DNA of 64,000 nucleotides, taken from Pseudomonas arcuscaelestis. GTDB taxonomy: Bacteria > Pseudomonadota > Gammaproteobacteria > Pseudomonadales > Pseudomonadaceae. Shown here in pieces: positions 25,690-34,830 of the stretch (position 1 is its first letter; each line of letters opens with the position of its first letter). The stretch spans positions 1-64,000 of the forward strand of contig NZ_JACOPV010000009.1 of the NCBI RefSeq assembly GCF_016881005.1, read 5' to 3'. The position numbers and the translations under genes were made by a program. Under the pieces are notes generated by a model. The model made no database searches, was not told the DNA's origin, and saw only the letters and a list, made by a program, of their open reading frames with translations.

Positions 25690-25882
25690 TAAGCCCACTC
25701 CAAGCCCTACACGAAGAAGCCGACTGCAAGTGAGCAGGCATTCAAACGTGAGATTGAGGAGATGCGGGCGGTGGGTGCGCACCAAGATGAATCGATCGCT
25801 CCGCCTGCCGCTACCACTGGCGAGCTAACCCTGGAAGACTTTCCGGGGTTGGCACAAGCGGCATCCACCCAGAAATTTTGAG
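25690..25882 (+). other. In-frame open continuation after the YheU-like gene
   Basis: Directly after the tandem stop codons the same frame reads KPYTKKPTASEQAFKREIEEM and so on to LEDFPGLAQAASTQKF before a TGA at about 25,880. The peptide looks natural but has no start codon until an internal ATG. It may be a lost C-terminal extension or the remnant of another gene. Confidence 0.35.
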
Positions 25883-25887
25883 ACCAT

Positions 25888-25894
25888 GTTTTGG
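25888..25894 (+). promoter_or_regulatory. Class 2 motif
   Basis: GTTTTGG within ACCATGTTTTGGCTGTG, 69 bases before the start at 25,957. The ACCATGTTTTG context also occurs before 19,840. Confidence 0.4.
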
Positions 25895-25956
25895 CTGTGA
25901 TCTATTCCGGCATTCTGCAATGATTTGCTCGTCCAAAATGCCGGAACTCCCCGACC

Positions 25957-27156
25957 ATGCGTTTCCCACGATTACCTATCTGCATACTTGCGGCTGCCAT
26001 CACGTCAGGGTGCTCAACCCAATCCCAGTATTATTCATCCGAAAACCCTTTTGATGAGCCCCTGGCCGCTCCTGAGGTGATTAGCCGGGCGAAGGTAAAA
26101 CCCACATCGCCTCGAACCACTCAGCCGCCCGCGCCCGCGCCTGCGCCTGCAGTTTTGCCTATAGCCCACATTCGGCAGACCATACAAACCCCTGATACGG
26201 ATGTTCAGGTTTTTGCTCTGGGTGACTCCTCATTTTCAGCCGTCTCAGTTCCCACGCCGGCAGTGGACCAGGGTTATGAGCCGCCGCATTCCCAGCAAGT
26301 GGATGATGCCGGCGGTCAGGCTGTTGAGGTGCTTCAGGAGGCTCGACGTGTTGGCGCTGGGGGCGACGTAGCAGGTCAGATCTCGTTGCTCGAGCAGGCA
26401 GGCTATATGGGCAATCCAGATGCCTTCTACGAGCTAGCCAAAATCTATCTCACCGGGATTGGCGTCGAGAAGGCTCCGGATGCTGCGGTTGGATTCTTGA
26501 ACTCTGCCATGAACCTCGGCCACGTCGAAGCAACCCGGGTGCTTGGCTGGCTTTACGTTATGGGCAGTGGGGTCGGTAAGGATGTGTCTTACGGCGAGTT
26601 ACTGCTGGCAAAAGCTGCAGAAACCAGTATCCGTGCACAACGCGAGTTCGGGATGGCCCTGACGAACCAGCGTATTCCGCACCTGAATGATATGGAGCGC
26701 GGCCTCGAGTATCTGAAAACGGCCTCAGCTGCCGGCGACGCGGATGCAGCCAAAGCATATGAGGCCGCGTTTACGCGCGAGGAAGGGATTGAACATGCCG
26801 CAGGCACTTCGGTCTCATCAGCAAAGCCTATCGCTGTCACCACGAGTGCCACCGAAGCTGCACCAAGACAGGCAGTTCGGGATGGTGGGGTGAGCTTGGA
26901 GGAGCGTGGTCGTAGCGGCGATACCACTGCTCTCTACCAATACGCCCTCAATGTTTCCTTGGGGCGTATCCGCACTGGTGGTGACCCTCAATTTAAGGCG
27001 TACTGCTGGTACTCCGTAGCCGCAGCGCGTGGTTACGCACCGGCCAATGAGGAAGTGAAGTCGTTGGCTGGCGTTAAGGCATTGGCGGATAAGCGGTCGC
27101 CAGGCCGCATGGATGCGTGCATCGAGGAGTTGAATGCGGCGATCGATGGTTCTTAG
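25957..27156 (+). CDS. Lipoprotein with Sel1/TPR-like repeats
   Basis: The 399-residue product has a lipobox (AAAITSGCSTQ, Cys near 19), a Pro/Ala-rich linker (about 55-70), and then Sel1-like repeats (about 135-275): GNPDAFYELAKIYLTGIGVEKAPD, GHVEATRVLGWLYVMGSGVGKD and so on. A further repeat-like block lies near 310-380. Sel1 repeats mediate protein contacts. The protein should be anchored in the outer membrane. It ends in a 4-base convergent overlap with the next gene. Confidence 0.75.
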   Translation: MRFPRLPICILAAAITSGCSTQSQYYSSENPFDEPLAAPEVISRAKVKPTSPRTTQPPAPAPAPAVLPIAHIRQTIQTPDTDVQVFALGDSSFSAVSVPTPAVDQGYEPPHSQQVDDAGGQAVEVLQEARRVGAGGDVAGQISLLEQAGYMGNPDAFYELAKIYLTGIGVEKAPDAAVGFLNSAMNLGHVEATRVLGWLYVMGSGVGKDVSYGELLLAKAAETSIRAQREFGMALTNQRIPHLNDMERGLEYLKTASAAGDADAAKAYEAAFTREEGIEHAAGTSVSSAKPIAVTTSATEAAPRQAVRDGGVSLEERGRSGDTTALYQYALNVSLGRIRTGGDPQFKAYCWYSVAAARGYAPANEEVKSLAGVKALADKRSPGRMDACIEELNAAIDGS

Positions 27157-27458
27157 TCTTCACTGCTCGCCGCGGCGCGTCCGGTGACAGTAATTTGGTA
27201 ACCACCATTCGGCTGATCAAGAGCCTTTACAAAGCCGACGCTTACCAGTCGCCGCAAGTGTCGCCCACCAAGTAGGGCCTTTCGAGAGTTGTCGAGCTTG
27301 CCGTCCAAAGCTTCGCCCAGGTCGGCCGGTGTGCTGACAGCTCCGCCAATCCGATTCAGGGCTCTAAGTGCCAGCATATCCAGTTTAGAGATGACGACAT
27401 TTGCGGGCCCACGCGAGAAGCTGCGATGTGCTAGTAGAGGTGTTTTTGGCTGGCTCAT
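27153..27458 (-). CDS. Winged-helix-like DNA-binding protein
   Basis: From the ATG at 27,458 the 101-residue product has LDMLALRALNRIGGAVSTPADLGEAL, a helical stretch LLGGRHLRRLVSVGFV and then KALDQPNGGYQITVTGRA, the order expected for a winged helix (helices followed by a beta wing). The open frame continues upstream to 27,635, but that part looks unnatural. No strong ribosome site is seen. It lies opposite and next to the PilG-like gene and may regulate nearby genes. Confidence 0.55.
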   Translation of the reverse strand: MSQPKTPLLAHRSFSRGPANVVISKLDMLALRALNRIGGAVSTPADLGEALDGKLDNSRKALLGGRHLRRLVSVGFVKALDQPNGGYQITVTGRAAASSED

Positions 27459-27659
27459 AATCGATTCTGCGCATACGGGTCCGTGCAACTCTATACCGTC
27501 AGCAATCAGAGGCAAGTCATTATGCCCCTTCGAAATTCCACATTTTCCGCCATGCGCTCTCCCATGAAAATGGCAATAGCATTTTGAGTAGCCACCGTTA
27601 CGTTTATCGGCAACCATACTCCCTGCAAGGAGCACTTCATTTTTTCAGAGGTAGAGTAA

Positions 27660-28049
27660 ATGTCAGATAAGCCACTCCGTGTAATGATCGTCGATGACTC
27701 CCGTACCATTCGGAAGGCTGGCGAGGAGTTCCTGATTTCAGCAGGGTGTGTGGTCGTACTGGCTGAAGATGGGTTCGACTGCCTTACCAAAATTATGGAC
27801 TTTGAGCCGGACTTCATCTTTGTCGATGTGATGATGCCCAGGCTGGACGGTTACGCGGTTACTCAAGTGATCCGCTCCCACGCCCAACTCAAATCTAGCC
27901 CCGTGGTCATGCTGTCCTCAAAGGATGGCGTGTTCGATAAGGCAAAGGGCATGGCAGCAGGCGCGACGGATTACCTGTCAAAGCCGTTCAAGCGCGAAGA
28001 CCTGATCGCAGCGATCACTAAATATGCCCCTGGTTTCAAACCAGCCTGA
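27660..28049 (+). CDS. PilG-like response regulator
   Basis: This single-domain receiver of 129 residues closely follows PilG of the Pseudomonas Chp pathway: VMIVDDSRTIRKAGEEFL (Asp11/12), the phospho-acceptor Asp56 in IFVDVMMPRLDGY, VVMLSSKDGVFDKAKGMAAGATDYL and Lys108 in SKPF. PilG relays signal from ChpA to type IV pilus motors and cyclase. A ChpA-like kinase and CheB-like esterase occur at the right end of the window, 31 kb away, so this may be their output. Confidence 0.85.
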   Translation: MSDKPLRVMIVDDSRTIRKAGEEFLISAGCVVVLAEDGFDCLTKIMDFEPDFIFVDVMMPRLDGYAVTQVIRSHAQLKSSPVVMLSSKDGVFDKAKGMAAGATDYLSKPFKREDLIAAITKYAPGFKPA

Positions 28050-28212
28050 CACCCAGGGGCCGAGACTCTTTGCCCCCTACTTTGTAGTGTTGGTCCTCTG
28101 CCCCTTGAAATTCTCGCCGCTCCCGTTATCCCAGATCTGACAGGCCAATCGCCTGATCCATAGGAGCCGAAAACGACTCCTCTAATGATGATCGTTTCGG
28201 GAGCACATACGC

Positions 28213-28665
28213 ATGACTGAACCTCTTCTTCGTCTCGCCTACTTCGCGATCGGTATTTACACCTTCGCCAGCGCCTTGATGACGAGCGCAATCCTGGGCC
28301 GGACCGGTACTCTCTCCGCTGTCGAGAAACTGAGCATCGGCAGCATCTGGGTTTCATTCGTCGCATGCGTGCTGATCGTGACCTGGGCGTCAAAGGCTGC
28401 TGCCGCAAACCCCGGTCAAAAGATGGCTGAGTCGCTTCTTCGAGTATCGTATCTCACCATTGGTCTGTTCTTCGGTACTTGTGCTGTTGCAAGCACGATG
28501 GCATTGACTGCGTCCAATACAGCAATGCAGGACTGGTTCTGCGTTGGCGGTCTCTGGTTCGCCTTCGTCACGTTCTGCGGGATCATGGCTGTATCCGGTC
28601 AAGCCGGCCAAAAAACTCACGAGGCTACGGCAGCCGGCATGTCCCCGGATGTGCATTCGGCATAG
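28213..28665 (+). CDS. Four-helix inner membrane protein
   Basis: The 150-residue product has hydrophobic segments at about 5-28, 45-62, 78-98 and 110-128, arranged as two similar halves: LLRLAYFAIGIYTFASALMT in the first and LLRVSYLTIGLFFGTCAVAS in the second. This indicates an internal duplication. GGGAG precedes the ATG. No family or function is recognised. Confidence 0.65.
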   Translation: MTEPLLRLAYFAIGIYTFASALMTSAILGRTGTLSAVEKLSIGSIWVSFVACVLIVTWASKAAAANPGQKMAESLLRVSYLTIGLFFGTCAVASTMALTASNTAMQDWFCVGGLWFAFVTFCGIMAVSGQAGQKTHEATAAGMSPDVHSA

Positions 28666-28737
28666 CCGTTTTGACGTGATTAGCTGACAAGAAACTGGCA
28701 GAGTTAACGCCTACTCCAGTTTGGCCAGCGAGGAAAC

Positions 28738-29043
28738 ATGGCAGACCAACAGCAAATGCACGAAGCCTTTGGCGGTGTGGACGGTTATCGGGCCGTTCAT
28801 GCAGCCCTTTCACGAGCTCTAGCTGAGCCTGCTGCCCAGGGTGACCATGCTCATGGCGCCCGGGCAGGGTTCCTCCTCAATGAAATTGCCCCTCTGATCA
28901 CAGCTCTTCAGGCTGGCTCTATCACTCAAGCACTTGAGGAAGCCGGCGTACCCACCGAACTTCTCACGCAGATTGCTCCTTACCTCATCCCAAAGCCTGC
29001 GCTAGCCCCAGTGGTTAATCTCCAGGTAGGAGCTGTCCGATGA
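28738..29043 (+). CDS. Hypothetical protein, 101 residues
   Basis: The product (MADQQQMHEAFGGVDGYRAV...) is mostly helical and Ala-rich. GAGGAAAC precedes the ATG. Its stop overlaps the start of the next gene by four bases, so the two are coupled. No family is recognised. Confidence 0.6.
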   Translation: MADQQQMHEAFGGVDGYRAVHAALSRALAEPAAQGDHAHGARAGFLLNEIAPLITALQAGSITQALEEAGVPTELLTQIAPYLIPKPALAPVVNLQVGAVR

Positions 29044-29579
29044 AGGCAACTCTCACTACCGAACCAGGCGCAGGTAGAGAGTCGGGCGAAGTCCACACTG
29101 TGATTTCAGGTGTTGATCCAGGTGATGCTTTCTTTATCGTAAAGTCTGGAAGACTCGTGCGGCACCCTCTCGGCAATCCACTCACCTATATCAGCAATGA
29201 CGCATCGGGCGCCTTCAGGCTCTCGCGCGAGGTCGATGGCGGCCGACATGAAAGCACGGTCAAGTTTCACAATGGGATTGTTACTGCTTTCACTGATGAT
29301 CCCTCACCATTCTACGGTTACCGCTTCGCACCTACATGGGTGAAAAGTCACTGTGTAGATGCAGACGATGTACTGCTATCACTTGGAGTAGCGCAGCTAG
29401 TTGAGTTGATCCGTGCTGTGCAAGCCGGCGAGCCGGTGAATTTTACTGACGATACAACTCGCGCAATGGTTGGCCTGGCGCTGTGCTCCCCTGATTTGCT
29501 TGGCCCAATGAACCCTGCGGATACTTGGGTGCTCCTAGATGACACCCACATGTCTGCAATTGCCAGCTGGGCTCGGTGA
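29040..29579 (+). CDS. Hypothetical protein, 179 residues
   Basis: The product (MKATLTTEPGAGRESGEVHT...) looks like a soluble alpha/beta protein with no signal peptide. It overlaps the upstream gene by ATGA. No family is recognised. Confidence 0.6.
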   Translation: MKATLTTEPGAGRESGEVHTVISGVDPGDAFFIVKSGRLVRHPLGNPLTYISNDASGAFRLSREVDGGRHESTVKFHNGIVTAFTDDPSPFYGYRFAPTWVKSHCVDADDVLLSLGVAQLVELIRAVQAGEPVNFTDDTTRAMVGLALCSPDLLGPMNPADTWVLLDDTHMSAIASWAR

Positions 29580-29768
29580 TGTGATCTCAGTGGCGTCGGC
29601 GCAACTCACGTTGATCAGCTTCTACTCCAAGCCAAACGGTCATTTTTCACGTGCAAAATCGTTGCGCCTGGCAACCATCTCACCGAGACTGATATCCATG
29701 CAGGCTTGAGTACCCACTATGGTTGCTCAGTGACCGGGACAACCATTCGATTTATTTCTCTCAATGGC

Positions 29769-29797
29769 TTCTGGCACACCACAGGTCCGACTCCAAT
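29769..29797 (+). promoter_or_regulatory. Class 1 plasmid promoter motif
   Basis: TTCTGGCAC at 29,769-29,777, 14 bases, TCCAAT at 29,792-29,797. It lies 56 bases before the start at 29,825. The rest of the 29,580-29,824 gap holds nothing I recognise. Confidence 0.55.
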
Positions 29798-29824
29798 GGA
29801 AAGCAATTTCTAAGGAGCGTACTC

Positions 29825-30526
29825 ATGACCTCAACTACTACTGTCGGCGTTTCAACGCCTCAACTCGGCTTCGACTTCTCTTTGGCCGGGGTTACTGCTG
29901 TCGGTGTCAACAAGTACGGGGCGACCTCGATTTCTGATCTGGACATGGCCACCGCTACCGGCTTCGCGGCCGGGGATGTCTTGTCCCGCATGATTGTGGA
30001 CGATCGCGTCCTCAATATGGGCATGACGAACTGGCGTGCTCTTCTGGATCGAGCTGTTTCCCTTGGGCATACCGAGCTCTACCCCTCTGAGGATGGTCGT
30101 CAGGGCTTGAGAACTCCAGGTTTGCGTTTTGGGCCTATTCACCGATTGCCTGAGCAAGGTCCTGAATACGTCGTGCAAAAGATCTTTGGCCAGCGTTTGC
30201 ATACAGCCCTGGTCGCCGGGCAACCAGTGAAGTCTGCCCGGATTGCTGTAGATGACGCCACGAAGGTCGACCTGGTCGTTTCCGAGGAGTGTATTCGCCT
30301 TGGGTTGTTCCATGGGCGTAAGGCCGCCGGCACCCTCGAACTTGCCCTCGATGCGATCCCGTTCTCTATCCGTGGCGACGCCGGCGACCAGGCAGCAAGA
30401 AGAGAACTGCTCAAAGCGAAACTCGAGGTGGCATTCCCGGACAATGACGCACGTCACATCGTACAGGCGGCCGAAATTGCCTTTTCCCAGATCCTGAAGG
30501 CGTTTGGGATCGGGGGTGCGAAGTGA
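29825..30526 (+). CDS. Hypothetical protein, 233 residues
   Basis: The start at 29,825 has AAGGAG 7 bases upstream. The product (MTSTTTVGVSTPQLGFDFSL...) has no signal peptide. The C-terminal region (AARRELLKAKLEVAFPDNDARHIVQAAEIAFSQ) is helical. No family is recognised. The next gene overlaps its stop by GTGA. Confidence 0.6.
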   Translation: MTSTTTVGVSTPQLGFDFSLAGVTAVGVNKYGATSISDLDMATATGFAAGDVLSRMIVDDRVLNMGMTNWRALLDRAVSLGHTELYPSEDGRQGLRTPGLRFGPIHRLPEQGPEYVVQKIFGQRLHTALVAGQPVKSARIAVDDATKVDLVVSEECIRLGLFHGRKAAGTLELALDAIPFSIRGDAGDQAARRELLKAKLEVAFPDNDARHIVQAAEIAFSQILKAFGIGGAK

Positions 30527-30975
30527 GTCGCCGCTTCAACTTAGCGGTGGTTGAGCACCTGATTGATATCCAACACAAGGGTTTGACTGCAGGTACCGTG
30601 ACGCCTTCCCTGGTTCAAGCTGCAGGGGATGCGATATCAGATGTCCTGCTCGACCATGGCTATCAGTTGCAGAGTAGCTACCTGGACGGCCAGGACGTCG
30701 TGCATTGCTATATCAACCCGCGGACGGGTGAAATCCTGGATGACGTCGGCTTTTCTGTAGGTCTCGTTAACCATGGAAATGGTGAACCAAGCCTTGCTGT
30801 TCTACTGAGGACCTCAGCCCCACATGCTGTGCCTCCTGCAGGTTTTAGTGATCCGCTCAGATCCGCCAAAGGCTGGTACTTGCCCATGTATAACAGTGCC
30901 ACTGTGAACGAGCTGTGCACGATAGCGCGTGGACGAATTTCGGAGCCTGCATTTGAGTGGCGCGCGGCCGCCTAG
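30523..30975 (+). CDS. Hypothetical protein, 150 residues
   Basis: The GTG start overlaps the upstream stop by four bases, so translation is coupled. The product (MSRRFNLAVVEHLIDIQHKG...) contains QSSYLDGQDVVHCYINPRTG. No family is recognised. Confidence 0.55.
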   Translation: MSRRFNLAVVEHLIDIQHKGLTAGTVTPSLVQAAGDAISDVLLDHGYQLQSSYLDGQDVVHCYINPRTGEILDDVGFSVGLVNHGNGEPSLAVLLRTSAPHAVPPAGFSDPLRSAKGWYLPMYNSATVNELCTIARGRISEPAFEWRAAA

Positions 30976-31007
30976 GATAAGAACATGGTAGGACCAGGTG
31001 GTGTTGA

Positions 31008-31397
31008 ATGAAAAAGACGACGAAGAGCAAGAAACAACGACCCTTCAATGCGTTGCGTGATGCGAGGAATAAGCTTGGGCTATCCCAAATTGAACTCGCT
31101 GAAAAGCTTGATGTTGCGAGGACCACGATCATTACTGCAGAGCAAGATACCCCGCGACCATGGATGACCATTGCGTGCCTGGGTTTAGGCAGCCTGATGT
31201 TCGTTGATGAGGGCGTGAAGCCACTCACCGGTGATAGGTTCGCATCACACCGCGAGCGATTAGGGTATACACCTGCTGTCCTGGCTACGAAGCTTGGCTT
31301 CGCTGAGAGCACCATCAATACATGGGAGCGGACCGCACCACCCGCCTGGGCTCATCCGGCCATGATCGGGCTCACCGTCCTATCGTTAGTGAGCTGA
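31008..31397 (+). CDS. Transcriptional regulator with two Xre-type HTH motifs
   Basis: The 129-residue protein holds two helix-turn-helix units in tandem. The first (about residues 15-50) is LRDARNKLGLSQIELAEKLD followed by ARTTIITAEQ. The second (about 80-110) is RERLGYTPAVLATKLGFAES followed by TINTWER. The N-terminus is very basic (MKKTTKSKKQRP). Two HTH units in one chain suggest binding to a pseudo-symmetric operator as a monomer. It lies just before rdgC. Confidence 0.7.
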   Translation: MKKTTKSKKQRPFNALRDARNKLGLSQIELAEKLDVARTTIITAEQDTPRPWMTIACLGLGSLMFVDEGVKPLTGDRFASHRERLGYTPAVLATKLGFAESTINTWERTAPPAWAHPAMIGLTVLSLVS

Positions 31398-31423
31398 ATT
31401 CTCCGGCTGAATTCCAAGGGCCC

Positions 31424-31430
31424 GTTTTAG
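31424..31430 (+). promoter_or_regulatory. Class 2 motif before rdgC
   Basis: GTTTTAG at 31,424-31,430, then CGTTAACC at the usual distance. It lies 77 bases before the RdgC start at 31,501. Confidence 0.45.
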
Positions 31431-31500
31431 GTTGGTATAAGCAAGCAGTGCGTTAACCTGTTTGCCTTCATCCAACCTGAAGCCTGAGGCTCTCACTGCT

Positions 31501-32421
31501 ATGTGGTTCAAGAACCTGCTCACCTACCGCCTGACACAAGAACTATCGCTCACCCTCGAATCTCTTGAAGCTGCTCTTGGCAGTAAGCCGGCCAGGCTGC
31601 CAGAGAGTCAGGTCGCACAAACTGCTGGTTTCATTTCCCCGAACAGCAAGCATCCTGACGCCCCCCTCGCCCATCAAGTTGACGGGGTATACCTGATTGC
31701 CCTTCGTACCTATGAGCGACTGCTGCCTTCGAGTGCTGTCACTGACGCGGTAGCTGAGAAAGTCGAGGAGATTGAAAGCTCCCAGAGCCGTAAGGTCTAC
31801 AAGAAGGAGAAGGACCAGATCAAGGACGAAATCATTCAGTCCTTCCTGCCGCGTGCATTCATCAACAAGAAAACTACCTACGCAGCGTTGGACCTGAAGA
31901 ACAATCTGATCTACGTGAACACTGCTAGCGCGAAAGCTGCAGAGGCGCTGCTGTCGACGTTGCGTGAAGTGTTGGGCAGTCTCCCTGTTCGTCCTGTTAC
32001 GGTCAAAATCGCCCCGACAGCTACCTACACGGACTGGATCAGAAATGGTGCTGCCGCTGAGAACTTCTTCGTCCTCAGCAACTGCTGCCTCAACGACCAA
32101 GGTGAGGACGGTGGTGAGATCAACGTCAAGAACCAGGATCTGACCTCGGACGACATCAAGCAGTTGCTTGAAGGTGGGAAGGTCGTTACCAAGATCCATC
32201 TCGCTTTCAAAGACCTGCTGAGTTTCTCCGTGAACGATAAGCTCGTGGTGCAAGGCTTACGCTTTGAAAGCCTGCTGCAAGACCAGGCCCTAGAGGATGG
32301 CGGAGATGATAAGGACGGGCAGTTCGATGCATCGTTCTTGTTGATGATGGCTACTCTGAACGAAATGGTTCCACAGTTGCTCAGCGGCCTGGGCGGCGAG
32401 GAAATCCCTCAAGGCATCTGA
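31501..32421 (+). CDS. rdgC: Recombination-associated protein RdgC
   Basis: From the ATG at 31,501 the 306-residue product begins [15 protein letters not shown] like chromosomal RdgC. It keeps [51 protein letters not shown], the [10 protein letters not shown] block and the exact family ending GGEEIPQGI. RdgC forms a ring on duplex DNA and limits RecA access. Upstream in-frame codons to 31,462 are not part of the family. A GC-rich terminator follows directly. Plasmid copies are common on large conjugative elements and may balance the plasmid RecA. Confidence 0.95.
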   Translation: MWFKNLLTYRLTQELSLTLESLEAALGSKPARLPESQVAQTAGFISPNSKHPDAPLAHQVDGVYLIALRTYERLLPSSAVTDAVAEKVEEIESSQSRKVYKKEKDQIKDEIIQSFLPRAFINKKTTYAALDLKNNLIYVNTASAKAAEALLSTLREVLGSLPVRPVTVKIAPTATYTDWIRNGAAAENFFVLSNCCLNDQGEDGGEINVKNQDLTSDDIKQLLEGGKVVTKIHLAFKDLLSFSVNDKLVVQGLRFESLLQDQALEDGGDDKDGQFDASFLLMMATLNEMVPQLLSGLGGEEIPQGI

Positions 32422-32428
32422 TTTGGAA

Positions 32429-32449
32429 GGCCCGCAGAGCGGGCCTTTT
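32429..32449 (+). terminator. Intrinsic terminator after rdgC
   Basis: GGCCCGC, AGA loop, GCGGGCC, then TTTT, eight bases after the rdgC stop. Confidence 0.85.
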
Positions 32450-32459
32450 GGTGAACCGC

Positions 32460-32705
32460 ATGAATTACTCAGACCGCTTCATCCTGGACACGCTTCAAAC
32501 CGACGTGCTTCCGAACACCTTCACTTCAGAGCAGGTCCAACAACTGGTCCGCACTGCCCTCGAACATTCCGCGGACAAACAGTCTGACCTCGATGAGGAG
32601 CGCATCCGTAATCTGCGGGCTGCCCTGCTCAAGATCGAGGAAACCTCGACTGACACCGTTGCCTGCCTCACGGCTCGACAAGCAAGGCTTCAAGATGACG
32701 ACTGA
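32460..32705 (+). CDS. Small hypothetical protein, 81 residues
   Basis: The product (MNYSDRFILDTLQTDVLPNT...) is helical and acidic. Its start lies directly behind the rdgC terminator with no Shine-Dalgarno; an in-frame GTG at 32,451 is an alternative. It overlaps the next gene by 11 bases. It may be expressed by read-through past the terminator. Confidence 0.5.
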   Translation: MNYSDRFILDTLQTDVLPNTFTSEQVQQLVRTALEHSADKQSDLDEERIRNLRAALLKIEETSTDTVACLTARQARLQDDD

Positions 32706-33390
32706 AAACGAGCTACATGTGATTCCAGCCTGCGCCCTCGAACTCGGCGACCTCCTCGCCGGCGGTTCAAAAGGGCTCCTGGCGCTGGCGGATCAGTTTG
32801 CAATTGGTCTTACTGATGCCGGCTTACCTGCCAGCAGTGAGCTGCAGGGCGACTGGGTCAAGATGACTATTGTCACAAATGAGGGACCTGTCAGCTTCGC
32901 GATTATGGAACCTGAGGTTCCTGGTCTCGCTAAAAGTGCACTGCCCCTGCGGCTCGGTGTCAGACTGGCTTTCGGCATTCCGTCAGGAGAGGAACTGCTC
33001 GATAAACCCGATACTTTCTTCTACGTGCCGGCCTCATTCACTATCGATCAGTTGCTGGCACTGTGCTGCGGCGCTTTCTCCCCTGACCAATTCACTCACC
33101 TGCTCAACTTTTCAGTGCGACACTCGATGTCTGCCCCGCGAAAACGGTTCCCTTCTTCCATTCTGTTGATGATCGCTGATCGGACCCAACTGCACACAGT
33201 GGGCAACAAGCGATTTGAGCTGTGGACGCAGTCACGAGGGGTCATCGACATAATCGAACTCAAGGCGTCTAGCAATCCACACGTTGCTGCGGCGGAGGCA
33301 AAGGAATTGGGTTTCCATCCGACGGTGTATCGTTGTCAGTCGGGAGCTTTTATCACCTTCAAATCTACCGACGGCGGGCCTTTCCTGTGA
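32695..33390 (+). CDS. Hypothetical protein, 231 residues
   Basis: The ATG at 32,695 overlaps the upstream gene. The product (MTTENELHVIPACALELGDL...) is soluble. It shows KRFELWTQSRGVIDIIELKA in the C-terminal half. No family is recognised. The next gene starts with a GTGA overlap, giving a run of four coupled genes (32,460-34,393). Confidence 0.55.
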   Translation: MTTENELHVIPACALELGDLLAGGSKGLLALADQFAIGLTDAGLPASSELQGDWVKMTIVTNEGPVSFAIMEPEVPGLAKSALPLRLGVRLAFGIPSGEELLDKPDTFFYVPASFTIDQLLALCCGAFSPDQFTHLLNFSVRHSMSAPRKRFPSSILLMIADRTQLHTVGNKRFELWTQSRGVIDIIELKASSNPHVAAAEAKELGFHPTVYRCQSGAFITFKSTDGGPFL

Positions 33391-33857
33391 GCTACCGTCG
33401 CCTGGGTTTCATGGCTGGGTTGATGTGCCTGGGGAATATGGCCGCTCAAGCCGCGACGGTGACTGCCCTGCCGGTCCCGCTACAATCCTCACTGAAGGCG
33501 GACTCTGTTGTTTGCTCTCACCCCGAGTCGCTTTACCTCCTCTACGAAGGTAGCTCCATTGCAATGGCCGGGGGCGGGAGCACTGCATTCAAGGCGTACT
33601 TCTCCGCTGCCGGCAAGGTCTTGGAATCTCGCGCTGAGTGTTTGGTCCAGTCCCAAAGCATTAACGTAACAGTAGATGCTTTCGCCACTATGGATAACGC
33701 CCTCAAAACAGAGCCTGCTGTTTATGGTCGGTTTGGCGTCAAAGGGTCTGATGAGAAGGTTTGGGCCACGATTGGCAACCTCCCGTCTTTTGAGGCCGAG
33801 GCCATGAGGACTGGGGTTGTTAAACAGCCGACGCCCTCAGTGGAGCCATCGAAGTGA
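33387..33857 (+). CDS. Exported hypothetical protein
   Basis: The GTG at 33,387 overlaps the previous stop (GTGA) and gives a signal peptide MSYRRLGFMAGLMCLGNMAAQAA. The mature part has two Cys (VVCSHP and AECLVQ) that could form a disulfide. The 156-residue product is not recognised. It is coupled to the gene at 33,854. Confidence 0.6.
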   Translation: MSYRRLGFMAGLMCLGNMAAQAATVTALPVPLQSSLKADSVVCSHPESLYLLYEGSSIAMAGGGSTAFKAYFSAAGKVLESRAECLVQSQSINVTVDAFATMDNALKTEPAVYGRFGVKGSDEKVWATIGNLPSFEAEAMRTGVVKQPTPSVEPSK

Positions 33858-34393
33858 GGGAAGCTATTGCCGCTGTAATCAGTGGAATTCTTACTTCCGC
33901 GGACGATGAAAGCGTCCTGGCATTTAAAGGCTTGGCTGATAGTGAACACTTCATTGAGCTGGACGAACAGATCACCGCCCGCTGCCCGGACGAATTCGGT
34001 TTGTACCTTGCTACCGGACACATGAAAGCCGTTGACGGCCTTCTGCACGAGCGGCTTGGGGGTAATTCCCGGGCAAGGTTTCTATTCAGGCATGGCGCTT
34101 TCGTTGAAGGGCACGTAAGAAAGCGGATTGAGCGCGCGGAAGGGTACTCGTGCAGCGCCGACAAGACTCGAACGGTACTTCGATCATTAGCCAGGCATCT
34201 TATCGACGGTGTCCCAATAGTGTTTGACCACTCTGGAGAAACCACCTTCCATTTGCCTTTGAAGATCCTTACGACTGAGTCAGAGGTTGTAAGCTTTTAT
34301 GATGCTCTTCACCGGCTTTACTACGGTAATCCACTGCCCTACCTGAACCACCTAGCAGCTTTCGAAACTCCTGGCGTTGGTCCTGTCTCCTGA
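33854..34393 (+). CDS. Hypothetical protein, 179 residues
   Basis: The GTG start overlaps the previous gene by four bases. The soluble product begins MREAIAAVISGILTSADDES. No motif or family is recognised. It is the last of the coupled run and is followed by a minus-strand lipoprotein gene. Confidence 0.55.
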   Translation: MREAIAAVISGILTSADDESVLAFKGLADSEHFIELDEQITARCPDEFGLYLATGHMKAVDGLLHERLGGNSRARFLFRHGAFVEGHVRKRIERAEGYSCSADKTRTVLRSLARHLIDGVPIVFDHSGETTFHLPLKILTTESEVVSFYDALHRLYYGNPLPYLNHLAAFETPGVGPVS

Positions 34394-34434
34394 ATCGAGG
34401 GCGGTCGTAATCGGTCACGGCCGCTCGCCTCACC

Positions 34435-34830
34435 TCAGTGAACCGCGCAGAATTCCTTAAGATCAGCAATCCTTGCTTCGGAGTAAATATCGCCGGTGGG
34501 GATTTTTCGGGTCACTGTGCGCTCGATTGACTGAGCTATGCCCGGGACGCCATCGTTAGCTTGGGTGATCTCGTAGACAACACGCACGTCGTGACACGGC
34601 TGAGGCACGCACCCTTCCTGGGCCGTGCAGACCTTTGCGGACTTCTCTACGAAGGCTTCAGTCTGCCGGCATACGATGCTCGAAAACCCTGCCCTGCATT
34701 TGAAACCTTCAAGCTTGAGGTCGTTGATCAGGTCTGCCGTCGAAGGGCTTGGGTCGTTGATCCACGCGGATGTACATCCAGTAAGGGTTGCAAACGCAAG
34801 TAGTAGCATAGCGGCCGATAATTTACGCAC
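34435..34830 (-). CDS. Cysteine-rich lipoprotein coupled to csrA
   Basis: The GTG at 34,830 is preceded by GAGAAGGA and gives the lipoprotein leader [23 protein letters not shown] (Cys near 19). The 131-residue protein has six further Cys, including [16 protein letters not shown], which suggests disulfides. It overlaps the csrA 3' end by eight bases, so the two are cotranscribed. The long open frame upstream belongs to csrA in another frame. Confidence 0.65.
   Translation of the reverse strand: MRKLSAAMLLLAFATLTGCTSAWINDPSPSTADLINDLKLEGFKCRAGFSSIVCRQTEAFVEKSAKVCTAQEGCVPQPCHDVRVVYEITQANDGVPGIAQSIERTVTRKIPTGDIYSEARIADLKEFCAVH

Noticed and set aside
25690..25882. Stop-codon read-through of the YheU-like gene
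   Set aside because: Two tandem stops (TGA TAA) make read-through very unlikely; recorded instead as a possible remnant.
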